Origin: Wolfiporia cocos
Taxonomy: Eukaryota > Basidiomycota > Agaricomycetes > Polyporales > Phaeolaceae
Length of the DNA stretch: 64,000 nt
NCBI GenBank assembly: GCA_029448655.1
Contig: JACCLO010000008.1
Span: 2,728,001 to 2,792,000, forward strand
Reading direction: 5' to 3'
The notes beneath the pieces are model-generated. The model was not told the DNA's origin and did no database searches. It was given only the letters and a program-made list of their open reading frames with translations. This document shows positions 1 to 12,567 of this stretch, piece after piece; the stretch's first letter is position 1; each line of letters begins with the position of its first letter. The translations under genes and the position numbers were made by a program.

Positions 1-160
1 ATGTATAGAATGGTAACGTACTCGATTGCCGACGCTGGTTGTTGGTGTTGCCCTTCAGGTTAGCATTTGCTGTCTGAGGTTGAGATCAACTGATGAGCTA
101 TCTGCAGATCAAATCGTGCCGTCACAATCTATGCCAGTGCTACTATTATCAAATGACAAA

Positions 161-278
161 AACCACGGCACCCAGGATTCCTGCGTAGTCCCCCACCATG
201 GTACTAACTAGGCAGCACTTTACTTAACTACACAGATCAGACAGGATGTGGTGCTTTCAGAGTCCTATGGCTGTGGAT
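161..278 (-). pseudogene. 5S rRNA pseudogene (CpG-decayed copy)
   Basis: The minus strand aligns end to end with the 5S gene at 51993-52110, including the internal control region and the GGTGGGGGACNACGC segment. Nearly all differences are C-to-T or G-to-A at former CpG sites, for example GGCGG to GGCAG and GACGGGATGCGG to GACAGGATGTGG on the plus strand. The pattern points to methylation-type decay, so I read it as a dead copy. It lies 73 bp left of a TIR element. Confidence 0.85.
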
Positions 279-351
279 GCTTTTTGATTATGCTATTAGC
301 CTACTACTGTGTTATGCCATTGTGACTTTCAATAGGTGAGCCTGTCTCCTA

Positions 352-1327
352 TGGTGCCGGCGCCCTAGTCACCACTACTTTTGTACAGTGGCCAAATCCT
401 TGGGTCAACTTCGCGTTAACCCTAAAGCAAGGTTTATATAGGTGCCGGTACTTTCTGCGCCCTGATACCAAACACTTTGGGTATGGCACAGCCCGGAGAT
501 GCGCATTTGAATGCTCGTAGTGATGTAGATACAGGGCAGGCACAATATTAATGTATCTACCAGTTCACTACATCCCATGCTTGAATAAGACACAGAAAGC
601 ATGTGAAGCCAACGCTGCTCAGTGCTGGGAAGTGACAATTGCACGCATCACAGCAAAGGATTTGTAAACAAGAAGGCTATTCAACTGATGGATCTCCTGC
701 TCAATTATATCAATCTTCCCAGAGGAATACAACAATTTCTCGTCAAGCCAAATATTTGGGTTGATGAGCTGCAAATGCCAAATCATGGGGAATGTGACCC
801 GGATGCAGCCGGTTGCTGCACCTGTTGAATGTGTACCTGAAAATCAGCCAGATTCAAAGAACAGAAACCTCCTGTTCAGGGTCATTGAGGATGCAGGCCA
901 CATGTATATTTTGCCCAAATATCACTGAGCTGAACAGTTTCATCACATTTTTCTAGAGTGCTGTCACGAAATCCCTTTGTGATTACTATGATAATATATT
1001 TCAAGCCAAATGCATTAGCATTGATGAGGATGTTGATGTGAGCTTGTCGGTACAAGTCTCACTGCCCGTCAGCTTGACTATATACCATATTTGGAGTAGT
1101 CACACGAGTATAATTATCATTACTTTCCATATACGGTACTACTTTCCCACCACTGGCCAAATCTGGACATAAAAGTTTCTCAACTTTGATTTTCAGACAA
1201 ATCCGCCTAGCCATTTTGTTCCTACCTTCAATTAGAGCATTTTGGCTAGACTGATTATTTCTAGGCACCAGTTTGAGTGAGCAGTAAGACTTGTACAAAA
1301 GTAGCGGTGACTAGGGTGCCGGCACCA
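352..1327. mobile_element. TA-flanked TIR element, about 976 bp, no transposase seen
   Basis: The ends form an inverted repeat of about 37 bp beginning TGGTGCCGGC and running through CTAGTCACC to CTACTTTTGTACA, with two mismatches. Both ends abut TA (350-351 and 1328-1329), as expected for Tc1/mariner-type integration. The TIR tip is itself near-palindromic (GGTGCCGGCACC). The interior has no reading frame I recognise. It could be a non-autonomous mariner-like element or a decayed autonomous one. Confidence 0.6.
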
Positions 1328-2003
1328 TACTAAGAAGATGCAAATAGGCTGTGCTTGAAAGCACCATGACAATGATGAACCAGACCATCCCATGTCTAGC
1401 TTGGTTTTCATTGGAGTTCTTCAGCTGATGCTGTTGTTGGTCCTAGTACTCTGGAGTTCCTTCTATAGCAATATTGCTCCCTATCTCATGATCTAAGCAG
1501 AACTTAAATTTGCTTCAATCCGCATTACCACACCTACCACAGAGATTCATTGAACTGCCTTCATGATGAATCTGAATGAACAGAAGGGCCATCCCCAAGC
1601 CAACTTGTCACAATCCTGTGATGTCCTAACCGCAGGGTTCAAGCTCGTCACATAAGACTTTATAGTAACCAAAAAGGAGGTGGCGCAGTCTATGACAAGG
1701 CCACAAAAACCTTAGAGCAAACTAAGGGGAGTGAAGTGGATGAATGCTAAGTTCAGACTGGGGTTACCAGCTGAACAAGGCCTGCTATTATACTGCAAGG
1801 CTTATTTGGTCATGTTTACACTACTTGCCTATAATGGCTATTAAGGAGTCTGGGGCATAACTAGTATAGGGGTCTAAGCCAGACTCTGAAACATAGAAGC
1901 ATAGTAAATTATCAAATATGTAGCAGTCATCATGGCCATATGAGAGCAAGACTGTACATAGTGATAGAGCCCTTCACTGATCCTTCCATGGTATGATCCA
2001 GGC
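1328..2003. other. No gene recognised; AT-rich decayed DNA
   Basis: CpG-poor sequence with stops in all frames. No recognisable domain, repeat end or RNA gene was seen before the solo LTR that starts at 2004. Confidence 0.5.
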
Positions 2004-2712
2004 TGTTATGGATATTTTGATTTTTCGAATGATCACAGAACTCACCATTGGGCGAATACAATACAGGGACTTGTTGCGCAACCAACACCCCTGGCTACTT
2101 GTGACTCCACCGGGCACAACCCCGGTTGTATTAGTGTATAGGGTCTGATTCACCTAAAGGCAGATGCAACTCTGCCTTCATTTCATATTTATCATTCCCT
2201 GATGGACAGATGGCATTCAACCACCATAACATGGCTATCTATTGTTTCAGATACATCATTACATACCTATCAAATGTTTCAACCTACGATGTAGATAGTA
2301 GCAGTGACATCTGGGATGGATAGGACTCCTAAAACCTAGCATAGTATATAAACTCATGTAACTAAGTTGAGGCTCTTCAGCTCAACCTTGTTGTACAAAC
2401 AAGAAGTCTTATACTCGTTCTCAAACGTAGGAAACTACACTCAGTATTCACTGAGCTCTCAAACCAATCAAGTCCTCGAAGTGCACACTGACTTCTCAGA
2501 CTTAGGCAAGTTCTATATTCCATAAGGCTTGCTCCAGAACAGATTATATCCTCTAACACGTATTGGGCATTGACCGATCTCCTGAAGTCGTAGACTTAGG
2601 ACCTGAAGGCTTATTTGCAATAATATTGCTTTGCACTCGCTCTCAAACCTACGTGCAGAAGAACCAATTATATTTGTGACAGAATATACGAACGGGTATA
2701 CGACCCGTAACA
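2004..2712 (+). mobile_element. Solo LTR, family X (copy X1)
   Basis: It starts TGTTATGG, ends CCGTAACA, and is flanked by a perfect 5-bp target duplication CAGGC (1999-2003 and 2713-2717). It shares with other X copies an internal segment with a TATATAAACTCATG box near 2346, followed by a CTCTTCAGCTCAACC motif. At 709 bp it matches the length of X3, X4 and X5. No internal retrotransposon domain is present, so it is a recombination remnant. Confidence 0.9.
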
Positions 2713-4710
2713 CAGGCCTGCATTGGTGGTGGTGACTGGATTTGTGTCACAAGCCAATTTCAAAGCCTAGTAAAACACGCTAGGTTGACACCCCATTCAC
2801 GCCGTACGCACGCTACAGCACTCTATCCGAGCCCAGCTGGAATCCCACGGCAACGCTAGTAGGAGCCCTCCGCTATACAGACCACTACGGGCACTAGCAG
2901 GCCACCAGCAGTCTAACCCTAAACTCAGTCCAAGTCCCGGCAGCAAGACATACGCTGCCTAGTCCCTAAACCCCGGAGTCACAAGCCGACCCCTAGAGTC
3001 CAATAGGCTACGATAGCACGACGGTACGCCTTGTACAAACCCAGGCTAAACCACCACCGTACACTACGCTATACGCCAACTAGGGGACGGTCTATACTCG
3101 CACGTGACCCAGAACACTAAACCCAACGCCTCGCGTCCCTACCGCACGAACACTCGCCATTACTGGCATAGACATTATACTATACCCCTTACGCACCCTG
3201 ACCTACGAGTACAACAGGCAGGGATAATAACCCAAGGCTCTGCACGACTGAGAACCCTACCAGTCACAGAGCGCTACACCCCGATCGCAGCCGATCACGC
3301 TCGATCAACTCACACTATACCCGGCCCGTACTGGCCAACCCCGATCGCGGCAGACCACGCCCGATCACGGACTTAGAACCCCGCCATTACCGGCGCGCCT
3401 ACGATCGACGAGAACCACCGATCGAACCCGACAGATTGGCTACTCATTAGATCCGCCCCTTATACGCTACGTCGCCATGGACATCCTCGCATACCAGCGC
3501 TCCGATGCCATTACCGGCCCGTAGCTCATAGCCAGTTAGATACCAGTACGTAGAGGCCCCAGAGCCCCCGTACCAAACATGTACAAATAGATTAGGAGTA
3601 TATATGCCAGACAGTCTTGAGCGTAAACCTCAGACTTGTCTTGGCCTTTGACGGCTAGTGTTCCCGGGACCGGGAAGGCGCCTTTGAGCGAGCCCCCTTC
3701 CCCCGGTTGAGTGCTAGTTAGTTGCGTGTGTCAATTTGGCTTGTTGTTGTTGTGGAAATACCCCACTCATGATAGTCTAGCAAGCAGGTCTCAAGCAGCT
3801 AAGGAGGTAGAAAAGAGTAGGGAAATGCCCCAGAGTCACACAGTAGCAACTTCACATAGCGACTTCACATTGTTGAGTCTAGGGAAGTAAGTCCCTAGAT
3901 GCCTGGTACTTATATACATGTAAGACCTTGTACTACTGGTAATAATGTCTACCCTAATGTAGCTGGTCTGTGTGCATATGGTGGTATCATAGTGGTGCCA
4001 TAAGGCATCATATTGTGGTGCTGTCTCTAAGTATAGCTGTGTCATAGGGGATGACTTAGCTTTGTAAGTAGGCTTTGTAGTCATAAATGTGTAGTAAGTG
4101 GGCCACTGTGTCATACCTGTCAGGTAAGTGGGCCACGCTAAGTATAGACCTATAATAATAGGTATGATGTCATAGACTGGGCCAGTATGGGCCCTGATGT
4201 CTGTCAAAAACTTTGCAGGGTCCTTCACCCAGGTTTGTGACCGGCATAAAGATTGCCTCCTGGCTGGTTCAAACCCTCGTACTGACGTATTCATGGTCAC
4301 GTGACTACAGGAAGATTAGATTATCGTTGTAGATATGGAGGGTGCCGGTACGCCCGACCCGTCGGTCCATGTGTACGCTTGTGGATGATGCCTTATAGCG
4401 TGATGATTGTGACATCGTGCATGGCCCCCTTTAGGGTGGGCCATGACTGCTTAGTTATGCCGTCTCCACATGTATATATAGTGTGCAGCACTGGGGCTTA
4501 CACCCCAGTTCCGTTGTTCTAGTCGACTGGAAAGTCCTCCCCTCTTACTTGACTTCATGCGTGATCTCTGCCTACACCTCTGAGCTCCCGGCCTCCACCT
4601 TGCTGCACTGCAGTGGCACTGTATCCTCGACCTTCGGCATGGTCTAGGAGATAGGATGGTTAGAGATATGGGGTTATGGGTATGTCACAGTCGGTTTGTG
4701 ACAATGTCAT
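2713..4710. repeat. GC-richer repeat block with LTR-like ends, unresolved
   Basis: This block keeps many CpG sites, unlike its surroundings, so it probably arrived later. At 2747 TGTCACAAGCC matches the inverted end of LTR family Y (33459-33469). From about 3834 the sequence parallels the Z-type LTRs (TATATACATGTA, then GTCTACCCTAA, then GGTCTGTG). A TTTGTGACA-like end sits near 4700. I could not find matching target duplications, so borders are uncertain. A direct repeat around CCCCGATCGC occurs at 3280-3370. The open frames here look like chance. Confidence 0.4.
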
Positions 4711-5680
4711 AAGTGATGAAATGTGGGGTCTGATAGACTAATAATATTCCTGACCTCATAGATAAGAGATTGGGTCACCTGACATGGTACCTGTGATGGT
4801 ACCTGGTGCCACTATCTAATCTGAGAGTTTAGTAAGTCATGTGACCTTCTGACCTTCAAGTTGTTGGATCAATCTCAGCCATGCGCAATAAAGGTACTGG
4901 ATATGATAAAAGGGAAAAATACTAGGTGTGCACGAAATAATCTGTGACACAACTGATGTACCTTTGTGCCAGAAACTGGTGGGTGGAGTTGTCTCTTCAT
5001 CCTGTAGCCTAGACACTACACCAACAGTGTGACTCTCCACACTCAGTGTCAATAGCTTAATCCTGATGGTGCACATATGTACATTGAATACCTCCCTACC
5101 AATCTATATAGCCACCAGCCAAGCTGAAATGCTGATACTTTGTGCCACACAGATGTGTTATATATTATAATTTGACCAACACGAGGGTGCATGGACTGCA
5201 TGCAGATGAATGGGAAACTTGAAGCTAGCAGGCAGACAATTTCAGCCAGAGCAATACTTGAGCCAGATGCAAGCATTTAGGCTCACTGGTAGTTTGCATC
5301 TTATAATACTGCTCAACTATCCTACCTGAAATCACAAACTGCAGCTAGTGCATTTCCACAGGATGATGCTCCGAGTTCTGATATGTGTCCATTTGGAATC
5401 AATACTCAGCATTTGGACATTCTCACTTATCTACAGCATGGATTGATTGCTTATATTAGCTGAACCAAGACACTGCTGTGAAGTGTTCCATTCAAGCATC
5501 ATTTTAAGTGTTGAATCTCCTGGCAAGCTGACTGATCCATCTATAAAGTGACATTACAGGTACCCAAGGGTTTCAGGCCATTGTTCTGTTTGTGATCAGT
5601 GTCTTAGGCCCTTCTCACTCCTGCATCCCCAGCATATTGTGTCTAGGCAACACAATATCTCTATATCCCATTGCGATTGA
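4711..5680. other. No gene recognised; possibly decayed coding DNA
   Basis: CpG-poor DNA. A stretch near 5560-5680 on the plus strand could be an old exon with a Cys-rich segment, continuing beyond the inserted LTR at 6233. I could not name it. Confidence 0.3.
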
Positions 5681-6232
5681 TGTTACAGATCAAATTTCTG
5701 TTCAGCTAAGTTGACTTGAACAAGTTACTTGATGTGCTGAGTAGTGCACTACTCCTGTTGACTCAAGACTGCAGTCAGAGAGTCAGAGCTTGAATATATT
5801 GGCTGAGCCTGGTTTCCCAAGTTTGAGAGTGAATTTTAGACCCTTGTTATACAACAAGGTTGAGCTGGAGAACTCAGTCAGTATGTACATTGGTTTATAT
5901 ACTGCTAACTATTGAATGGGGTCATAGTGTCCATGGTACTGCTACCACTAAGTCCATTGGGTTAGTACGCTACATAGACAAATAATAACCTGTTGCAGTT
6001 GAGCACAACAGTGGCTGAAACCTGATTGGTATCATAGTTGAATACAGAAGATATCTAGAAGTCTGAATACAAGGGTAGAGCTTTGATACTTCTGAAATGG
6101 GGCCCAGGTTGAACTGGGGTGTCAGGTACATGGAGTGCTATCAGGCGGTTGAATGCTGAGGCTCGTCATAAGCTAAGTCCTATTGCATAGGAGGCAAATT
6201 GAAAAAATACTTGACTGCACTCCATCATAACA
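5681..6232 (-). mobile_element. Solo LTR, family V (copy Ve), minus orientation
   Basis: It reads as the reverse complement of the V copies at 17208-17757 and 11538-12069, with TGTTACAG at the left and CATAACA at the right. The flanking pentamers are ATTGA (5676-5680) and ATCGA (6233-6237), differing by one transition, consistent with an old insertion. Confidence 0.85.
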
Positions 6233-7289
6233 ATCGACAGCAAAGCCACTTAGAACTTCATGCCTGTAGTTGCCTCAGCACAAGGGCCAGCCATCACTTG
6301 AGTGAGTTCTCATACCTGCCCCTGATGTGTTGTGACAAGCTCTACCAATGACTGGCCCTTTGCAGATGGTGAGCAGACTCCCTGTGGACAAAGATATTAG
6401 ACTTGCAATGATTTGGATGTCTGCAGGGCACCTGAACAGCTGCATCAATGTTGAGGACAGCTTGATGGATGAACCAACAATGAGGCAGTGGTGTAGAACT
6501 GACAGTGGAAGGCCTCACTTGTTTGGGTAATATGCAGTCAATTTTTCAACTGTCACCCATGTGATAGGACTTAGTGTACAATGAGACTTGGCATTCAACC
6601 ACCTACTAGCACACAATGTATTCGGTACCCCTGTTCAACCAGGGCCCCATTTCAGAATTGTTCAGAGTTATCAACCCTTCACCCTTATATCAGGGCTTCT
6701 AGCTACCTTCTGTATTCAACTACAGTACAGATCATGTTTCAACCACTGTTGTGCTCAACCACAACATTCTCCTTTGTCATTATATCATACTAGCCTTATG
6801 GACTTAGTGGTAGCAGTACCAAGGACACTATGACCTCAATCTATATTTGATGGTATATAACCTGATGTATATACTGGCTGAGCTCTTCAGCTCAACCTTG
6901 TTGTATAACAAGGATCTTATACCCATTCTCAAACTTGGGTGACTGTTACAGTATTTTGTTTTTTGAACACTTGCAGAACTCACCATTGGGTGAATACAAT
7001 ACAGGGACTTGTTGCGCAACCAACTCCCCTGGCTACTCATGACTCTATTGGGTACATCCCCAGTTGTACTAGTGTACAGGGCTTGTTTCAGGATTGACAG
7101 ATTCAACTCTGTCCTTGTTTCATATTTATTGATACTGATGTACAGATGGCATTCAACTGCCATCATCATTACTATCGATCATTTCAGATATATCACTACA
7201 TACCTATCATACATTTCAGACTATAGCATAGATAGTAGTGGTGATATCTGGGAATGGACAGGAATCCAGATAACCTAATGTAGTATATA

Positions 7290-8895
7290 CGGTGACTTAC
7301 AAAACTGTTGACAAGATTGCTTGACTTACATTGTTGTGGTCATATCTTGAGCTACACTGCATGGATTTTCATGAATACTTGTTGGAAAGCCATATATCTC
7401 GAGTGCTCTATGATACTGCAATGATAATATCTTGTCTCATCAAAATCAAGAATCACAATTTTCTTTAAAGGCCACCAAAATCAACAGTTTTGTAACATGC
7501 ATCCCAGACCATAAAAATCCAATATTTCTAGCACTTGGTGTATCCTCCTTTGGCTTTCAATGCTGAATCTTCCCTCTCTGGCATACTTTGGATCAGGTTC
7601 TGACATACAGACATGTCAATAGCCTCTCATTCCTTCTCCACTCTCTCCCATAGCTGGGTGATCCCATTGGGTGGTTCCTCATAATCTGCAAGTTTTCTTT
7701 TGAGGTGGCTCCATAGATGTTCTATGGGAGTAAGGTCTGAGACTGAGTAAGCCACAACATAGTCTTGATACCATGCTCTTGGAGCCATTTCTGTGCCTTC
7801 TTGCTAGTGTGCTTGGGGTCATTGTCCTGCTGAAATACCATCTCCTCCACAGTTTTCCCCCAATGCTCCAAGCTATTCTGAAGCTCATCCTTCAGAATGT
7901 TTACATAGAGGTCTGAATCCCTCTTTCCATCAATTCTGCATGCAAACTCTACTCCCTCCCAGCTCATACAGCCCCACATCATCAATGATTCACTACCAAA
8001 CTTAAGGGTACCCTGAACTGGCCTGTCACTAAGTCCTTCTCCAGGCTTCTTCTATGCCCATTGCCTCCAATCTGACCCCAAACAATTAATCTTGGTCTCA
8101 TCAGACCATATAACCTGCTTCCAGTCATCCAAAGTCCAATGTTGGTGGGCTAGAGCAAAGTCCATTCTTGCAGACTTATGATGCGCAGTAAGCTTAGGCC
8201 TTTTCCACTTCACCATAGCCTTCATCCCAGCTTTGTTTAGTGCTCTGCACACAGTCCGTGCATTGATTGTATTTCCTGTGACATGTGATAGGGCCCTAGT
8301 CACTGCAGGAGCAGTGCTTGCCTTGTCAGTTCCAATAAGATAGGTGGCATAGTGGAGGTTGGTAGTGGTGAAAATAGAAGGATGGCCTTCTTTAGCCTTT
8401 GGAAGTCCAGAGAAATGCTGTGCATGCAGTTTACTAATTGTTGAATAGTGAACACCAATCTCCTTCCCAATCTGACAACAAGATTTTCCCTGATTCAGCA
8501 AAAAGAGAATGTGTTGGGTGGTATCAGCAGAAATGGGCTGGTGCATGATGGTGGTCAGAAGCAAGTGAGTGTTTGTGCTTGTTTATGAGTCTATGAGTCT
8601 TTGATATCATCACATGACTAATATCCTCACACTACATAGCCTACAAAATGAAATAATGAAAGATATCCATAACCAGAGCTGTCAGTTACAAAACTGTTGA
8701 CAAGGGTGACCTCTAAAGAAAATGGCATATCTCTCTGACAACATTGTCAAATATTAGAGTAGAGATATCATTTTGAAGCATAGATGTATGGCTTTGGGAC
8801 TCCATTACATTTTCCCTATTTCATACAGAATAGCTTGAGATATAACCAAAGCAATGTGAATTAAGCAATCTTGTCAATGGTTTTGTAAGTCACTG
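7290..8895 (-). mobile_element. Tc1/mariner transposon with long degenerate TIRs
   Basis: The element is flanked by TA (7288-7289 and 8896-8897). Its ends read CGGTGACTTACAAAAC and, inverted, CAGTGACTTACAAAAC. The inverted similarity extends weakly for about 215 bp. An inner inverted motif, GTTACAAAACTGTTGA, occurs near 7483 and 8690, so each arm carries an outer and an inner end-like sequence. It encodes a broken Tc1 transposase on the minus strand. CpG is strongly depleted. It is the youngest insertion in the V > X > Tc1 nest. Confidence 0.9.
7570..8564 (-). pseudogene. Tc1-type DDE transposase, broken
   Basis: Cut-and-paste transposase of the Tc1 group. From the right, an N-terminal helix-turn-helix region (IGKEIGVHYSTISKLH) leads to the first catalytic Asp in VIWSDETKI. 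The second Asp lies in FQQDNDPKHTSKKAQ. The third acidic residue lies in a PIEHLWSHLK motif near 7690-7720. A stop near 8052 separates the first two blocks, and a frameshift near 7722-7750 separates the second from the third, so no active protein can be made from this copy. The three catalytic positions remain readable, which supports the Tc1 assignment. Confidence 0.88.
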
Positions 8896-9887
8896 TAAAC
8901 TTGTGTAACTAGTGTCGAGGTTCTTCAGTTCAACCTTGTCGTACAAACAAGAAGTCTTATACTCATTCTCAAACATAGGAATATGCTCAGTATATTCTGA
9001 GCCCTGAATGACTAAGTCCTCAAAGTGCACACTGACTTCTCAGACTTAGGCAAGTCCTCTATTTCAACTTGCACCCCAAACAGATATATTCTTTTACACA
9101 TACTGAATATCAAGTGACCCTTAGAGTCTTCACAACCTAGGGCTTGAAGGCTGATACAAATAGGATATTATCCAGCTTTGCACACATCCATGAGACTTAG
9201 TGCAGAAGATTAATATTCGTGATTTGAATATAACAAACAGGTATACAACCCGTAACAGTGACCAAGCTCTGCCAGTATATCATAGCTCTGACTGTACAGT
9301 AGCCACCTTGGAGTCTACAAGTAGTGTGCTACTTGATACGCTAAGTCACTCACTCAGTGGACTTAGCTGAATGGATATTTGATCCGTAACATCACTGGGC
9401 CAACATACATAGTGAGACATTTGCCAATTGCCTGACTTATCTGTACAAAGTCAGGCCACATACATTAAATAAAGCAAGAAAAAAACACACCTTAGGATAG
9501 TCCCTGCGTGCTGAGCGCAAGCATCTGCTCAGCTATCTCGTCACAGTCGAAACCTTGCCTGTTGCACAAAGGAATTTGTTTAAACCACTTCAGGTTATTG
9601 TAGTCCTTTGCAGCATTCTCTGTCATTCTACATTTGCTGCTGCCTCCAAATAGATTCTTGTATTCCACATCAAGTGTTTTCACCTCGTTGAAGTTGTCAG
9701 TGACCTGAGCTTTCAGCCAGTGCACACTTTGAGCATGGTGTGCTAAGCATTCATGTTCCTTATAATCGGTCAAGTTGTCCAGATTACTATCTTGTATGGA
9801 TATGCTGTTAAGACTTAGAGAACTACTGTATTTCTTCTCCAAGATTTCCTTGATGTCAAGGCTCTCCCTGGGAGGAAGCAGAGTAAG

Positions 9888-10622
9888 TGTTATGGGTTGT
9901 ATACCTGTTCATTATATTCGAGTCACAAATATAAATTGTCTACACCAAGTCATCTTGACTTGTTGTTCATGTAGAATCATTCAGTGTTAAGTTGAAAGAC
10001 TAATACAATATCCAATATACATTAGGGGATATGTTGGTTTGGGGTCAAGTCTGGGAGCTGTAATATCCAGTGCTCATTAAAGGATATTATTAGTTCAGTG
10101 AGCGGGTTATAGAATAACTCACCTAAGTCTGAGAGTCTGTGTGCACTTTGAAGACTTAGTCATTTCTGGACTTGAGAATACACTGAGCAAAGTTCCTTCA
10201 TCTGAGAATGAGTATAAGACTCTTGTCACTACAACAAGGTCAAGCTGGAGAGCCTCAATCAGAGTCACATGGATTTATATACTATGCTGAGTATCTAAGG
10301 TCCTATGCATCCCAGATGTCACCACTACTATGTTTTACCTAGTCTTAAATGTATGATAAGTATGTAATGATATATCTGTAACAATAGATAGCAATTATAG
10401 GGCATGGCAATTCAACACCATCAGTCAATCATATGATAAATTCAAAATGATGACAGGGTTGAATCTGTCAGTCCTGAAACAATGACACTATTCTAGTACA
10501 ATCAGGTTTACACCCAATGAGACCATGAATCCCAGGGGTGTTGGTTTCACAACAAGTCCCTGTATTGTATTCACCCAATGGTGAGTTCTGCAAGCATTTG
10601 TGAAAATAAAATAACTGTAACA
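9888..10622 (-). mobile_element. Solo LTR, family X (copy X6), minus orientation
   Basis: Reverse complement of the X family, from TGTTATGG to CTGTAACA. The flanking pentamers are GTAAG (9883-9887) and GTAGG (10623-10627), one transition apart. It splits the polymerase gamma pseudogene between its C-terminal tail and palm region. Confidence 0.85.
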
Positions 10623-11537
10623 GTAGGATGTGATGGCATAACACAGTCCATGTTGACCTCTTTCCATAGATATTTGTCAATATTGACCACTGAGAAGAAT
10701 GCTACACCCTATGGGAGGTCATTGATACCCAGCTTGAACATGAAGAGACTGTGAGTCCATAGGTTGGCAATCTGCAGTGCAAGTGTGGCCCGATACTGAT
10801 CCTCCTCTTTGACCAGATAATGCAGCTTGTCATGGATGGAGATCAGGTAATGCACATGAATAGTGTACTTCCTAATCAGATGGTCCACTGTGATGATGAG
10901 GAGATGCAGATAATTGACACTGGATGACTGGAAAACCCAGTTAATGCATGACATCATGTAATTCCCACCAAAGGTTTCAGGCAGGTATTCCTTCAACAGT
11001 GCATCCATCACTCCACATCAAAGTGCAGGCATCTGAGGCTTTCCGGACATCACAATCTCTTCAAGCTTGTTGAACACAAGCCTCTGCATTTCACCATGCC
11101 AGAACTTCTGGCCAAACCATTGATCATGCCAGATGCTCTTGCCTTTCGTTGATGCATACAACTTCTTGGACACCTTTTGTGCCTTGCCAGGAGAAAGACT
11201 CACATTTGCTTGTAGCAAAAGTAGCACTGTGCGATGCATGCCCACATCGTGGATCCATGAATAGTTGAATACCTTTGCTTGGTCACAGAATATGCCCAGG
11301 ATCTTTGCAGCCTTCAAGTGCAGGTCTGTGCCCATGGCTTTGTCCTCTCAAGGGTGTTCCACCATCACACCATCACACCATGTAGACTGAACTGAGCATT
11401 TCTCATAATACTTGCAATCCAGACCGGATAACCAGATCATGGGCACACCATCCCCTTCAGATTAGACCCAATGAATTTTGTTACATCACTGGTGGTGAGC
11501 CACCTATTTTTAATTGTGCGATGTGTTTCCTTGCTCA

Positions 11538-12069
11538 TGTTACGGTCTGCGCAGGGACTACTGAATATCTTCTGTTGATACCTCACTGGAGGAAGGGACT
11601 TAGTGTGCAACCACTTTACCATGCGTTTATTTCTAGGGATCCCCACTCAACCGGTGACCCTCATTTCATGTATAACAACCCTATGCCCATAGCCTTGCGA
11701 TGTATCAGGTTCTAGCTGATGTCCTGTGTCTAACTACAGGGTTCTTACGTTTCAGCCACTGTTGCACTCAACCGCAATGCTTTGTATTTGTTACTTTAGT
11801 ACGCTAGCCTTATGGACTTAGTGGTAGCAGTACCAAGGACACTATGACCCCGATTACAGGATCGCAGTATATAACCTGATGTAAATACCTGTCGGGTTCC
11901 TCAGCTCGGCCTTGTGGAATTACAAGGATCTTATACTCGTTCTCAAAAGCTTAAGCAATTAAGCCCGCAGCTTGTATATCAACGCTCTGACTCTGCTGAG
12001 TCTGACAAGTAGTGCGCTACTTGACATGTTGAGCAACTCGACTTAGTTATTTAGCTGAACAGATATTCG
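11538..12069 (+). mobile_element. Solo LTR, family V (copy Vc)
   Basis: TGTTACGG to CCGTAACA with a perfect GCTCA duplication (11533-11537 and 12070-12074). Removing it and one pentamer rejoins the polymerase gamma pseudogene in frame, so the target was still recognisable coding sequence when the LTR element landed. Confidence 0.92.
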
Positions 12070-12567
12070 ATCCGTAACAGCTCATAGCGATGGCCAAGGG
12101 AAGCAAGACCCCCCACTTCTCAAGACACTCAGTCAGTTCTATGTTAGGTAGGGCTGCTATAATCTGAACATTGTCCCACTGATCATCAGAAGGGCTGTAC
12201 TCATCAGCATTACACTAGCCAGATACTCACAGCTTCTAGATTGACATATCTTTGTCCTATCAGTGCCCAATCCAGCTGACTGAACCAAGGACTACTCTTC
12301 CATTCCCCTGTATGCATTTTCCCCATCACTAGTCCGGCAGGCTCAACCAGATGCAATTTTGCTGTGTTGGACAGCCTGTTGCATGTATGCTCCAGATTTT
12401 TCTCTGAGTGTTCACTGCACTGCTTGCTGACTAAGAGCAAGCTGGAGCTCATTGTAAGCATGCCAGCAAAGGAAACTGGGCTTGGGCACATTTTTAGGTA
12501 CACAGGAAACATCTTTGCCAATACAGCATGTGTGACAGCAGTGTGTGTCGCACAGTAGTTAAGGTAG

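Larger units (their letters stand above)
6944..9257 (+). mobile_element. Solo LTR, family X (copy X5), interrupted by Tc1
   Basis: It starts TGTTACAG, ends CCGTAACA, and has a perfect GTGAC duplication (6939-6943 and 9258-9262) made in the older LTR Va. Removing the Tc1 element at 7290-8895 leaves about 706 bp, the usual X length. The Tc1 element landed at a TA in the TATATAAA box region of this LTR. Confidence 0.88.
6520..9392 (+). mobile_element. Solo LTR, family V (copy Va), interrupted by X5 and Tc1
   Basis: Outermost member of a three-level nest. The ends TGTTTGGG (6520) and CCGTAACA (9392) are flanked by a perfect TCACT duplication (6515-6519 and 9393-9397). The LTR itself is 6520-6943 plus 9263-9392 and aligns with the copy at 17208-17757. 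It was broken at GTGAC by LTR X5. Confidence 0.88.
6348..9480 (+). pseudogene. Unidentified decayed coding sequence split by an LTR nest
   Basis: Joining 6348-6519 to the sequence after 9397, which removes the V insertion and one TCACT duplicate, gives a continuous plus-strand frame of about 70 codons. It includes a VDKDIRLAMIWMSAGH segment and continues past the junction. That a frame survives removal of the insertion suggests it was coding before the LTR landed. I do not recognise the family; it could be transposon-derived. Confidence 0.3.

Noticed and set aside
3836..4300. 154-codon minus-strand ORF as a gene
   Set aside because: It lies in LTR-like sequence shared with other LTRs and shows no protein features.
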